From Oceanotoga teriensis (GTDB lineage: Bacteria > Thermotogota > Thermotogae > Petrotogales > Petrotogaceae), in the NCBI RefSeq assembly GCF_003148465.1, contig NZ_QGGI01000006.1:90003-154002 (forward strand): a stretch of 64,000 nt of DNA, written 5' to 3'. The notes beneath the pieces were generated by a model. It had not been told where the DNA came from, searched no databases, and saw only the letters and a list, made by a program, of their open reading frames with translations. A program made the translations under genes and the position numbers. Shown here piece by piece: positions 20,201 to 27,752 of this stretch (position 1 is the first letter of the stretch; each line of letters opens with the position of its first letter).

Positions 20201-20692
20201 TGTTTTTCTATATTTTACTTTATCAAATCTGTCAAACCACCAAAATATTTTTATATATGAATTAATTTCAAATGAATTTAAAAAATCATTATTCTCTATT
20301 TTTAGTTTATATTTTCCATTTTTTTTTAAAATAAGCCCTTTTTGTTCTATAGAAAGATTTTTAATATTTGAAATATTTTCAAAAAGATTTGGATTAAAAT
20401 TAAAATCTTTTATATTATCTTCTGAAGGAAAATAAGGCTTTATATCATAAACTAATAACTCTTTATTTTCTAAACCTTCTAATTTTATATATCCAAGTTT
20501 TGAATCAATATTCTTTATTTTGAATACTCTTTCTTTTAAAATATACAATTCATCAGAATATATAAGTATCAGATGACTAAAATTTTCAATATATTTTAGA
20601 CCTTTTAAGAAATCTTTTTTTACTTTTAAAACACCATTTTTTGAAACATCTCCGATTATTTCAAGTTTAAATGATTTATTCAATAAAATCAC
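17237..20692 (-). CDS. TrmO-like domain fused to UvrA-like ATPase
   Basis: 1151-residue fusion. Residues about 55-95 (GYIKLEGL...VYDIKPYFPSED) and 165-245 (GVFASRSPVRPTPIAL, then LIGILPY) look like two TrmO/TsaA-type modules, the family of tRNA t6A methyltransferases. From residue about 290 a complete UvrA-like protein follows. Its Walker A is GVSGSGKSS (318-326), zinc-finger pairs are CPKC, CSKC...CPVC, CNYC and CDNC...CPAC, ABC signatures are TLSGGELQRLKL and TLSGGEAQRLKL, and a second P-loop is GVSGSGKSS. It is shorter in the UvrB-binding region than housekeeping UvrA and resembles drug-resistance UvrA paralogues (DrrC-like). MerR control from the promoter at 20708-20738 supports a toxin or antibiotic response role. 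Confidence 0.85.
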   Translation of the reverse strand: MILLNKSFKLEIIGDVSKNGVLKVKKDFLKGLKYIENFSHLILIYSDELYILKERVFKIKNIDSKLGYIKLEGLENKELLVYDIKPYFPSEDNIKDFNFNPNLFENISNIKNLSIEQKGLILKKNGKYKLKIENNDFLNSFEINSYIKIFWWFDRFDKVKYRKTLICNPPYENAPKTGVFASRSPVRPTPIALTIAKIIDIKKDEIYVTELECFDHTPLIGILPYNNNDSILNAKIPKWLSHWRDSIEENEYSDGKLNIINSYLEDTIFNYSNPKRKLELNKKNFYKKNSLKINGARHNNLKNIDVEIPYGTITSITGVSGSGKSSLAFDTLYSECRKRFLDASGENSLNDNSDFDSIEGIIPAIAISQNSLGQNIYSTVGTATGMINQLRILFSTIGIRHCPKCGNPVIPMTEDTIENILLNLDNYKIEDIYGKTHNDFRLALNIGKGVFYLILASDKKMVLQTNNTCSKCGKILFDISPSMFSYTNPESMCPVCNGKGEIYDVDVDSIIQNPEISILDGASKLWGKLRVFLKNPNHNWIRGQIIALANEMNIDLNLPWKDLPEEFKKQAIYGSNGRNVTLNFSNNKSGRNGNITRPVEGAYHIIKRLVSDEKASKSNIGYMKKIKCNYCDGERLNIEGRSVTINKIRYPEILSMSLKELKKWCESLYSTITDYQYDFISPILKKLIYDLSTCKELGLDYLSLDRSVTTLSGGELQRLKLVSQFGSNISGVLYVMDEPTAGLHPKDYEKLIKIIKNLKENSNTILLVEHNKNIIKSSDRIIDIGPKAGKDGGNIVLDGEINDILNNNNNVSETIEYIKNDKNLFIPKNKHKNINFIEFEDIKYNNLKNISIKIPLKSLTCITGVSGSGKSSLLEGVLFPTFNKNREINCKYTVREKFKKIILADQSPIGRTPRSVPATYIGIMDEIRNIFSEKNNINSSYFSFNSPDGQCDNCKGCGEIKIDFINTWSKCPACDGKRYKKKILDFDFDGKNIFDILKMTIEEAFDFFHKNKNKKIYNVLNILMDVGLGYLKLGQNSATLSGGEAQRLKLAKELCKSSGKNDLYLLDEPTTGLHFSDIQNLLTLFRKLTDKGCTIIIIEHNPDVIKNADWVIDIGPESGEFGGEVIVQGTPKIVSENINSYTGKYLKVSSD

Positions 20693-20707
20693 CTCCGTTT
20701 TAAAAAC

Positions 20708-20738
20708 AGTATAACATCTAACATCATGTTAGGGTCAA
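20708..20738 (-). promoter_or_regulatory. MerR-type promoter of the TrmO-UvrA gene (19-bp spacer)
   Basis: The -35 hexamer TTGACC (20738-20733) and the -10 hexamer TATACT (20713-20708) are 19 bases apart, the over-long spacing typical of MerR-activated promoters. The spacer holds the perfect dyad CTAACAT-G-ATGTTAG. The -35 hexamer overlaps the stop codon of the upstream merR gene. Confidence 0.8.
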
Positions 20739-21589
20739 ATTTTTAATACAGGAATTTGTATTTCTGTTAAATAATTTTCAGGATTTTTATTATAAAAAGG
20801 TTCTTCATTTGAAACATGACAAATTTGTCGACTTTTACCACAAATTTTATAATGATTATGTGAATTAAGCCAATAAATTAAAAATTTATAAGCTTTTTCT
20901 AAATTAGTATAAGGACCTTTTACCATCATACATGCCATTAAATTTACCTTTCTTGTATTTCTAAATATCAATTTTTCAAAGTCAATATATTTTTTTTCTA
21001 TTATATATCCAACTTCTACATCAATACTATTTTTAACAAAATCATCATTATGAAAAATACATAAATTATTTCCTATACCTTTTTTCAAAGTAATATTATA
21101 TTTATTTACAAGAAAATCTAATTTCTTCCATAACTTTTTTTCATCATTATAAGAAGAAATAGTTTCTCTTATAGAAACTATGTTATATTGCGGAATACTT
21201 TTAAAATTTATATTAAAATTAATACAAATATTATTTTTCTTAATATCTTCTATGGCAGTATTTATGTTATTTATTTTATTATATAAAGAATTTATTTCAT
21301 TTAAAATGATATCTTTTCTTTTGTTTAAATTTTCAATCAAAAAATTATTTTCCCAACTTTCCAGTATTTTTTTTATTTGTTTTACAGAAAAATTCATATC
21401 TCTCAATAAGATTATTTTTTGAATGATAGGAATCTGCTCTACACAATAAAAACGATAACCTGTAAATTCATCTATTTTAAAGGGTTTAAAAATTCCTTGT
21501 TCATCATAATATCTAAGCATTCTAATTGATACTTCGGTTAATTTAGAAAAATCTCCAATTTTAAAAAGAATAGAATTATCTTCTATCAT
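20735..21589 (-). CDS. MerR-family regulator with GyrI-like effector domain
   Basis: 284-residue activator of the BmrR type. The N-terminal winged helix (FKIGDFSKLTEVSIRMLRYY, DEQGIFKP) is followed by a dimerisation coiled coil and a C-terminal GyrI-like/SRPBCC ligand domain (IPQYNIVSIRETISSYNDE; ending YLTEIQIPVLKI). The ATG at 21589 was chosen because the protein then begins just before the HTH and has GGAGGTG 11 bases upstream. It sits directly before the UvrA-like gene, whose promoter contains a MerR dyad. It probably senses a bulky drug-like ligand. Confidence 0.9.
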   Translation of the reverse strand: MIEDNSILFKIGDFSKLTEVSIRMLRYYDEQGIFKPFKIDEFTGYRFYCVEQIPIIQKIILLRDMNFSVKQIKKILESWENNFLIENLNKRKDIILNEINSLYNKINNINTAIEDIKKNNICINFNINFKSIPQYNIVSIRETISSYNDEKKLWKKLDFLVNKYNITLKKGIGNNLCIFHNDDFVKNSIDVEVGYIIEKKYIDFEKLIFRNTRKVNLMACMMVKGPYTNLEKAYKFLIYWLNSHNHYKICGKSRQICHVSNEEPFYNKNPENYLTEIQIPVLKI

Positions 21590-21617
21590 TCTATTAAAAA
21601 CACCTCCAAAAATATAG

Positions 21618-22196
21618 TTAAATATATCTATTTTTAAACTCATTTTTTGCAATAGATGTATATTTTTTTATAAAATCAGTCTTTGATTCTGTATATGCAT
21701 TTCTGTTATTTTTATATTTGAGCATAAGAGATAATTTTAATTTTTCATATTCTTTTGCAATGTTAGGATATTTAATTAAATAATCTCTAAAATAAAGTTC
21801 GTCATTATCTCCATAAGGTCTTATATGCAGATGATAAACTTTCTTAGCAAATCCTTCTGGTGTATATCCTTTGTTTAAAGATAATCTAAAATCTTTTGAG
21901 TTATTGTTTGACATAATAGTCCAATCATTTTTTAAAAGAGGAATTATAAAATTATTTATGTCAATATCATGTAAAGTTTCTATAAGAATATCTATTGTAG
22001 GTTTTGCTATTAATCCTTCAACGGCGGTACTTCCAATATGACTTAATCTTTTTATATATTTATTTTCTAATAAACTCAATAAAAGCTTTTTTTCATCATT
22101 ATACCACTTTTTGTACTCTGGATTATGTTCTTTTAGAATTATTGGAAATAATATCCAAAGTTCTTCTAAAGTCATTTCAGATAATTTTTTATTCAT
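21618..22196 (-). CDS. GrpB-family nucleotidyltransferase-like protein
   Basis: 192-residue protein of the GrpB (UPF0157) family, related to the nucleotidyltransferase fold. Hallmark region: LSHIGSTAVEGLIAKPTIDILIE, with the later KVYHLHIRPYGDNDELYFRDYL. The start is the ATG at 22196, spaced properly from AGGAG; upstream ATG 22205 is too close to that site. The family's biochemical role is unclear. It lies 28 bases before the MerR gene on the same strand and may be co-transcribed. Confidence 0.85.
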   Translation of the reverse strand: MNKKLSEMTLEELWILFPIILKEHNPEYKKWYNDEKKLLLSLLENKYIKRLSHIGSTAVEGLIAKPTIDILIETLHDIDINNFIIPLLKNDWTIMSNNNSKDFRLSLNKGYTPEGFAKKVYHLHIRPYGDNDELYFRDYLIKYPNIAKEYEKLKLSLMLKYKNNRNAYTESKTDFIKKYTSIAKNEFKNRYI

Positions 22197-22287
22197 TATT
22201 ATCATCTCCTGTTTTAATATGTTAAAGTATTCCTTTGTATTATACAACAAATTAAATTTATTTTTTTAAAATAATATAAAAAAATAA

Positions 22288-22322
22288 AAAATATAGAAGA
22301 TTAAAAAATCTTCTATATTTTT
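22288..22322 (-). terminator. Terminator of the NAD operon
   Basis: A stem of ATATAGAAGATT against AATCTTCTATAT with an A/T loop, flanked by T runs on both strands. It overlaps the last codons of nadC. Confidence 0.85.
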
Positions 22323-23137
22323 AAAGAAAAATCTATATAATTTATTTCAGTAGTTAAAATTCCCATTGATATAATATCTATATCATTAGATAAAAATTCC
22401 AAATAATTATTTTCAGAAATTCCTCCAGAAACTTCAATTAAAATATTATTATTTAAAGATTTTAATTTTTTAGCAGTTTCTTTTGCTTCGTAAGAATTAA
22501 AATTATCAAGCATAATTATATCAACATTATAATTTAAAGCTTCTAATGCCATATTTAAATTGTTTACTTCAATTTCTAATTTTTGAGTGAAGGATTTAAA
22601 CTTTGATACAGCTTCAATAGAATTCTTGATTCCACCATATAAAGAAATATGATTATCTTTTATCATTATTGTATTATATAAATTAAAACGATGTGTATCT
22701 CCACCACCAATCATAACAGCATATTTCTGAATTTTATTAAGTCCAGGAATAGTTTTTCTTGTTGCAGCAATTTTTGTTTTAAATCCCAAATCAAGTATTT
22801 TTTCATTGATTTTATTTGTTTTAGAACTTATAGAACTCATAAAAGATAATATATTTAATATAGTTCTTTCACATAATAAAATATTATAAGCATCACCAAA
22901 AATACTTCCTATAATACCTTTTTCAGCAATTTCTCCGTCATTATAATTAAAAGATCCATTTAAATTAAAAGATTTTAGAACATCATATATTATATTAATT
23001 CCACAAATACAAACCTTATCATCCTTTAAAAAAATTTTAGCTTCAAAATTTTTGTTTTTAAGTTCATAAGAGGCAAGATCAATAAAATTTTCATCATTTC
23101 TTATGTTTTTTATAATATTATTTATTTCATCTTTCAC
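22313..23137 (-). CDS. nadC: Nicotinate-nucleotide pyrophosphorylase (carboxylating)
   Basis: Third enzyme of de novo NAD synthesis: quinolinate plus PRPP gives nicotinate mononucleotide, CO2 and PPi. Family signatures are present in order: RTILNILSFMSSISS, TRKTIPGLNKIQKYAVMIGG, GGDTHRFNLYNTIMIKDNH, LEIEVNN and IMLDNF, ending with VSGGISENN. At 274 residues it has the normal length. It lies four bases after nadA in one operon with nadX. Confidence 0.97.
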   Translation of the reverse strand: MKDEINNIIKNIRNDENFIDLASYELKNKNFEAKIFLKDDKVCICGINIIYDVLKSFNLNGSFNYNDGEIAEKGIIGSIFGDAYNILLCERTILNILSFMSSISSKTNKINEKILDLGFKTKIAATRKTIPGLNKIQKYAVMIGGGDTHRFNLYNTIMIKDNHISLYGGIKNSIEAVSKFKSFTQKLEIEVNNLNMALEALNYNVDIIMLDNFNSYEAKETAKKLKSLNNNILIEVSGGISENNYLEFLSNDIDIISMGILTTEINYIDFSLKI

Positions 23138-23141
23138 TTTA

Positions 23142-24053
23142 TTATACCTCCATAAGCTTAAACATATTTATTATAGAACGTCTTGAATCATTTATCAAAT
23201 TTCTATCTAATAAAATTTCATTAATTTCAAAATTTAAGACATTATAGATATCTTCTAATTTATTTTTTTTCATATCATGACAAATTGCTTCATTATTAAA
23301 TGGAATTATTTCAACATTTTCAAACATATTTTTTAATACGTCAACCATACCTATCTCAGTACCGATAATATATTTTTTATCAAGATTTTCAGATATAAAC
23401 TTAGGCATTTGACCTGTTGAGCCAACTTTAAAAGACTTATCTCTCAAATTTTTTTTACACTCTGGATGAACTATTAAATTAAAATCAGAGAATGATTTGA
23501 GATTCAAACTATTGTTTTCTATGGAATCATGCACATAACAAAATCCATCTTCTCCCGGTATAGCTAAAACATTTTTTTTAGTTTTTTCTTTAACATAATT
23601 AGCCAAATTTTTATCTGGTCCAAATAAAATATTATTATTATCAATAGCATTAACTATTTCTACAGCATTTGCTGAAGTGCAAACACAATCAGCATATCTC
23701 TTACATTCAGCTGTTGAATTAACATATAAAACAATCGAATAATTCGGGAATTTTGATTTAAAATACAATAATTTTTCAGGAGATAATGAATTAGCCATAG
23801 GACATGTAGCAGATTTATTGGCAACAAAAATTCTTTTTTCTGGATTAAGAATTTTCATAGTTTCAGCCATAAAATCAACGCCTATAAAAAGAATATTTTT
23901 TTCTTTATTAATATTTTGAGCAACCTTAGCAAGACCTAAGGAATCACCATTATAATCACATAAATCAAGAATATTTTTTTCTACATAATTATGACCTATA
24001 AAAATAAAATTTTTCTTTTCTTTCAAATATTTAATTTCTTTTAATAAATCCAT
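23142..24053 (-). CDS. nadA: Quinolinate synthase
   Basis: [4Fe-4S] enzyme condensing iminoaspartate with dihydroxyacetone phosphate. The three cluster ligands are visible as C84 (TCPMANS), C172 (GFCYVHDS) and C259 (CHDMKKN), matching the spacing of the Thermotoga enzyme. GHNYVEKNILDLCDYNGDSL forms the substrate-binding N-terminus. At 303 residues it is full length. It is in an operon with nadX upstream (three bases) and nadC downstream. Confidence 0.97.
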   Translation of the reverse strand: MDLLKEIKYLKEKKNFIFIGHNYVEKNILDLCDYNGDSLGLAKVAQNINKEKNILFIGVDFMAETMKILNPEKRIFVANKSATCPMANSLSPEKLLYFKSKFPNYSIVLYVNSTAECKRYADCVCTSANAVEIVNAIDNNNILFGPDKNLANYVKEKTKKNVLAIPGEDGFCYVHDSIENNSLNLKSFSDFNLIVHPECKKNLRDKSFKVGSTGQMPKFISENLDKKYIIGTEIGMVDVLKNMFENVEIIPFNNEAICHDMKKNKLEDIYNVLNFEINEILLDRNLINDSRRSIINMFKLMEV

Positions 24054-24055
24054 TA

Positions 24056-24808
24056 TTAAACACCAACCTTAATACTATTATTAAATTTTTTTAGAAATCC
24101 AACTACAGATAATGGTGCCATTAAACTTGTTTTTGGATTATTAGAAGGATTATTTTCAATTTTTATTTCATATTTACCTGCTTTTGAATCTATAAATATT
24201 TTATGAATATTTTTAATTATTTTTGGATCAGAAATAATTTTTACTTTAACTTTATCAAAACTTTCAACGGCCATTGAAAGAGTGATAGCAACATTAATAT
24301 TTTTAGGATAATTTTTAATAGCTTCTTCGGCAGTTCCATAAAAAATAAGTTCTTCTTTTGTATTTATCATATTAAAACTTAATGGGGGTTTACGAGTTTC
24401 TATAGTAATAGAATTAATTTCATCTTTCAAAGAATTAATAATATCAATTCCACCAATAGCTCCAGATGGAATAAATATTTGAGACCTTGAATTTTTTAAA
24501 ATATTTTCAACATTGTTTCGAAAATCAAAATCTGAAAAAGCGCCACTTGATAAAATAATAATATTCTTATTATTCCTAATTATGTTTTCAGTATATTTTT
24601 TCACAGCTTCAACACTCGCACATTCCACATAAAAATCAATATCATCAGAAATAAAAAAATCGGATTCAATACAAAAATGAAATTTTTCTTTTAAAAAATT
24701 AATTTTTTCAACATCATAATCTAATAAATAAGCTTTTTTTATACAATTCTGCATTTTTTCAAGAATTATTTCAGTACAATTTCCTGCCCCAATAAAAAAA
24801 ATATTCAA
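24056..24808 (-). CDS. nadX: L-aspartate dehydrogenase
   Basis: NAD(P)-dependent aspartate dehydrogenase, which makes iminoaspartate for NadA in place of the oxygen-dependent NadB. This fits an anaerobe and matches the Thermotoga TM1643 type. Rossmann motif GAGNCTEII is at the N-terminus. Further signatures are IFIPSGAIGGIDII, ETRKPPLSF, FYGTAEEAIKNYPKNINVA and NNPSNNPKTSLMA. The start is the TTG at 24808, nine bases after AAAGGAG; an upstream ATG is too close to that site. At 250 residues it has the expected length. Confidence 0.94.
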   Translation of the reverse strand: MNIFFIGAGNCTEIILEKMQNCIKKAYLLDYDVEKINFLKEKFHFCIESDFFISDDIDFYVECASVEAVKKYTENIIRNNKNIIILSSGAFSDFDFRNNVENILKNSRSQIFIPSGAIGGIDIINSLKDEINSITIETRKPPLSFNMINTKEELIFYGTAEEAIKNYPKNINVAITLSMAVESFDKVKVKIISDPKIIKNIHKIFIDSKAGKYEIKIENNPSNNPKTSLMAPLSVVGFLKKFNNSIKVGV

Positions 24809-24829
24809 TAAAAACATCTCCTTTGTATA

Positions 24830-24845
24830 TACTGTATATACAGTA
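24830..24845. promoter_or_regulatory. Palindromic operator of the NAD operon
   Basis: TACTGTATATACAGTA is a perfect 16-base palindrome, 22 bases before the nadX start. A TATAAT -10 box precedes it on the minus strand, so a bound repressor would cover the transcription start. A niacin- or NAD-responsive repressor (NiaR or similar) is the natural candidate; its gene is not in the window. Confidence 0.6.
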
Positions 24846-24957
24846 ACATTATACTTCAAAGTATAAATTTAAATAACGAATAAATGAAAATTGTATAAAC
24901 AAACTGTTTAATAAAATTGTGATATAATATTAAACATAAAAATAAGGGGGATAAAAT

Positions 24958-26559
24958 ATGAAAAAAATTCTAATTATTTTAATCTTTATAATTTCATTAA
25001 ATATTTTTGGAGTTGAATATACTGAATATATCAACAATAACAAAGATTTTTTATCTATGACATCAAAAAATTTTGAGACACTTATAACTTACAAATTAAA
25101 AAATAAAGAATATAACTTTTTTATATGGGATATTAAAGAAAGAAAAATTCCTGAACATAAATTTATATTTAGTTCAACAGATAGAACTTATTCGATTTCT
25201 GGAGATGGTCAAAAAATAGCTTTTAGAAGTAATAATATGATTCAAATATTCCGTAAAAATGGTATAATGATTAAAAATTTTGTTCCAAACAATTTTTATA
25301 AAACTTCTAATATATCGAGTATAAATTTAGATCATAATGCAGAAAAAATAATAATAGCTTTTAAAAATTATAGTATAACGACTAATGATTATATACACTA
25401 TTTGCAAATATATGATATATCAAGTGGAAATATGATCTCAGAATATAAAGGAAATTATGAAAGTCTTTATGTTAGTGATATAACAAAAGAAAGTTTTATA
25501 TTATTTCAACAAAATAAAAGCAATAAATATAGCGTTTCAATAATTAGTATAAAGGACCCAAAAAAATTTTTATATTCAGCAAATTATTCAAATTATATAC
25601 ATCCAAAATTTTTTGATGATAAAAATCTAATAATAGAATATATTAATGGCATAAAAAAAATAATAAATATAGAAAATTTCACTGAAAAAACTTATAAAAT
25701 TGGAGGAGTTTATTGTTTTGTAAATGAAGAATTAATATATAGCAAAGAAGAAAATGGGATAAACCAATTCATAACAGATGGTAATTCATTACTAAAAGTA
25801 AAAACAATAAAAGGAAATTATTTTATATATACATATGATAGAGAAGAAAAAAACTTTATATTGATAGACAAAGATGGAATAAAAAAATATCCAGCATTTG
25901 ATTTAAATTTAAAAACATATATTCAAAAATATGATAAAGGAATAGAACTTCTTCAAATTGGATTTGATGATGGAGTGGAAGAAATAAAAGCTGCATTGGA
26001 GAAAGAAGAATTAAGTTTTTTATCACAAAATAATGGGATTTTTTTAAGTCAAAATCTTCAAATCGACGAATTTATTAGATCAAAATTAATTGTTATGGAA
26101 TATTATAATCTAATAAAAAATGGAGAAGTTATGGACATATTATATGCACATAGAAAACTTCTTGAATATATAATGATATCTTGCAAAACAAATAATATAG
26201 AACTCGCTGAAAATGCGTTAACAAAACTAAAAAATTTAAAAAAAGAATATCCAAAAACATTAAAATGGGAAAATATAGAGAAACATATAGTTTTATTTGA
26301 AGCTTTAATAATATCAACAAAAGATAACTCTAAAGAAGGATATTATCACATTTTAAATAATAATGGAATATTATACAATGATCAAAACTATGTGCTTTTT
26401 TATCTTATTGATCATCCAGAATATTTTTCTCCTTTATATGAAGATAAAAAGAAATTATCATATTTTACGAATATACAAGAATCAAATTTAAAAAATCCTA
26501 AACCATTTTCTAAAGAACAAAAAGAAATATATAATATTGATGAAAATCCATTTTTGTGA
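24958..26559 (+). CDS. Exported protein of unknown function
   Basis: I do not recognise this family. The 533-residue protein has a clear signal peptide (about 18 residues, ending LNIFG) and no further membrane segments. Residues about 30-310 look like repeated beta strands with WD40/propeller-like spacing (for example RTYSISGDGQKIAFRSNNMI and DISSGNMISEYKG). The C-terminal third is helical and may be TPR-like (LAENALTKLKNLKKEYPKTL). It probably folds in the periplasm. It is divergent from the NAD operon and followed by an ABC importer, but no functional link is evident. Confidence 0.7.
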   Translation: MKKILIILIFIISLNIFGVEYTEYINNNKDFLSMTSKNFETLITYKLKNKEYNFFIWDIKERKIPEHKFIFSSTDRTYSISGDGQKIAFRSNNMIQIFRKNGIMIKNFVPNNFYKTSNISSINLDHNAEKIIIAFKNYSITTNDYIHYLQIYDISSGNMISEYKGNYESLYVSDITKESFILFQQNKSNKYSVSIISIKDPKKFLYSANYSNYIHPKFFDDKNLIIEYINGIKKIINIENFTEKTYKIGGVYCFVNEELIYSKEENGINQFITDGNSLLKVKTIKGNYFIYTYDREEKNFILIDKDGIKKYPAFDLNLKTYIQKYDKGIELLQIGFDDGVEEIKAALEKEELSFLSQNNGIFLSQNLQIDEFIRSKLIVMEYYNLIKNGEVMDILYAHRKLLEYIMISCKTNNIELAENALTKLKNLKKEYPKTLKWENIEKHIVLFEALIISTKDNSKEGYYHILNNNGILYNDQNYVLFYLIDHPEYFSPLYEDKKKLSYFTNIQESNLKNPKPFSKEQKEIYNIDENPFL

Positions 26560-26710
26560 CAATTTTGTTGCATTCTTCTTTGTAAATAAATAATTAAAAT
26601 TAAACGACATTAACGACAAATATTTAAAAAAATCAAAAACAAATCAAACTTTTTTAAATGAATACGATATTATAAAATCATATGACTGAACATTAAATTG
26701 GAGGTGTAGT

Positions 26711-27700
26711 ATGAAAAAATTACTTGTATCCATTTTTATTATTATATTAAGTTTGACAATTTTTGCAAATGAAAAAGTTGGTGCATACACAACTTTAGAA
26801 GAACCATTAGCAAAAGAACTTTTTGATGAATTTGAGAAAGAAACTGGAATAAAAGTTGAATGGGTAAGATTATCTACTGGAGAAGCAGTTGCAAGAATGG
26901 AAGCGGAAGCAAACAATCCTCAAGCCTCTATATGGGTTGGTGGAGTAGGTCTTGGACATATTGAAGCAAAACAAAAAGGATTAACGACTCCATACAAATC
27001 ACCGATGGCGAGAAATACACCAGATAAATATAGAGATACTGAATCTTATTGGATAGGACTATATGTTGGACCTTTGGCTTTCGGTATTAATACAGATAGA
27101 GCAAAAGAACTAGGTATAAAAGCTCCTGAAGGATGGTTTGACATAATAGATTCTAAATATACAAAAATGGTAAGAGTCGCTAATCCTGGGACATCCGGAA
27201 CTGCATATAATGTAGTTACAAATATAATCTCTCTTTTTGGTGGAAATGAAGATCTTACATTTACATATTTAAAAAAATTAGATAACAGTATAGATCAATA
27301 TACAAAGTCTGGATCAGCAGGTGGAAAAAGTGCTGCAATAGGAGAAATACCTATTGCAATTGGATACTTACATGATCTTGTAAAACTAAAAGCTGGTGGA
27401 GCTCCTCTTGAAATAGTTATACCAAAAGAAGGTACAGGATTCGAACTCGCTTCTATGTCATTGATAAAGAATGGCCCTGACTCATTAAATGCAAAAAAAC
27501 TTTATAATTGGGTACTTGGTGAAAAAGCACAAGCAATGATAGCTGCATGGTATGTAATTCCAGTATCAAAAATAGCTCCAAAAGACAAAGTAGTTGTTGA
27601 AATAGATACCTTAAATACAGTAAATCAAGATTATGAATGGGATGCTTCAAATAAAGAAAGATTAGTTGAAAGATGGAATAAAGAAATAGGCTCTAAATAA
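26711..27700 (+). CDS. Ferric-type (AfuA-like) solute-binding protein
   Basis: Family 1 extracellular solute-binding protein of 329 residues. It has a signal peptide (MKKLLVSIFIIILSLTIFA) and no lipobox. The mature part begins EKVGAYTTLEEPLAKELFDEFEKETGIKVEWVR, typical of AfuA/FbpA and related phosphonate-binding proteins. It supplies the permease and ATPase encoded next. Ferric iron is the usual substrate of the family, but phosphonate or sugar phosphate is possible. Confidence 0.88.
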   Translation: MKKLLVSIFIIILSLTIFANEKVGAYTTLEEPLAKELFDEFEKETGIKVEWVRLSTGEAVARMEAEANNPQASIWVGGVGLGHIEAKQKGLTTPYKSPMARNTPDKYRDTESYWIGLYVGPLAFGINTDRAKELGIKAPEGWFDIIDSKYTKMVRVANPGTSGTAYNVVTNIISLFGGNEDLTFTYLKKLDNSIDQYTKSGSAGGKSAAIGEIPIAIGYLHDLVKLKAGGAPLEIVIPKEGTGFELASMSLIKNGPDSLNAKKLYNWVLGEKAQAMIAAWYVIPVSKIAPKDKVVVEIDTLNTVNQDYEWDASNKERLVERWNKEIGSK

Positions 27701-27702
27701 AA

Positions 27703-27728
27703 AATAGCGGCTATAAAAAGCCGCTATT
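27703..27728 (+). terminator. Intercistronic hairpin after the AfuA-like gene
   Basis: AATAGCGGCT pairs perfectly with AGCCGCTATT around a 6-base loop and is not followed by a strong T run. It separates the binding-protein gene from the permease gene, and probably stabilises the upstream mRNA or attenuates. Confidence 0.65.
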
Positions 27729-27752
27729 GTAAATATATTCAGAGGTGATTAA

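Noticed and set aside
24958..26559. TolB-like or other named propeller protein
   Set aside because: No TolB-type repeat signature could be matched with confidence by eye, so it was left as unknown.
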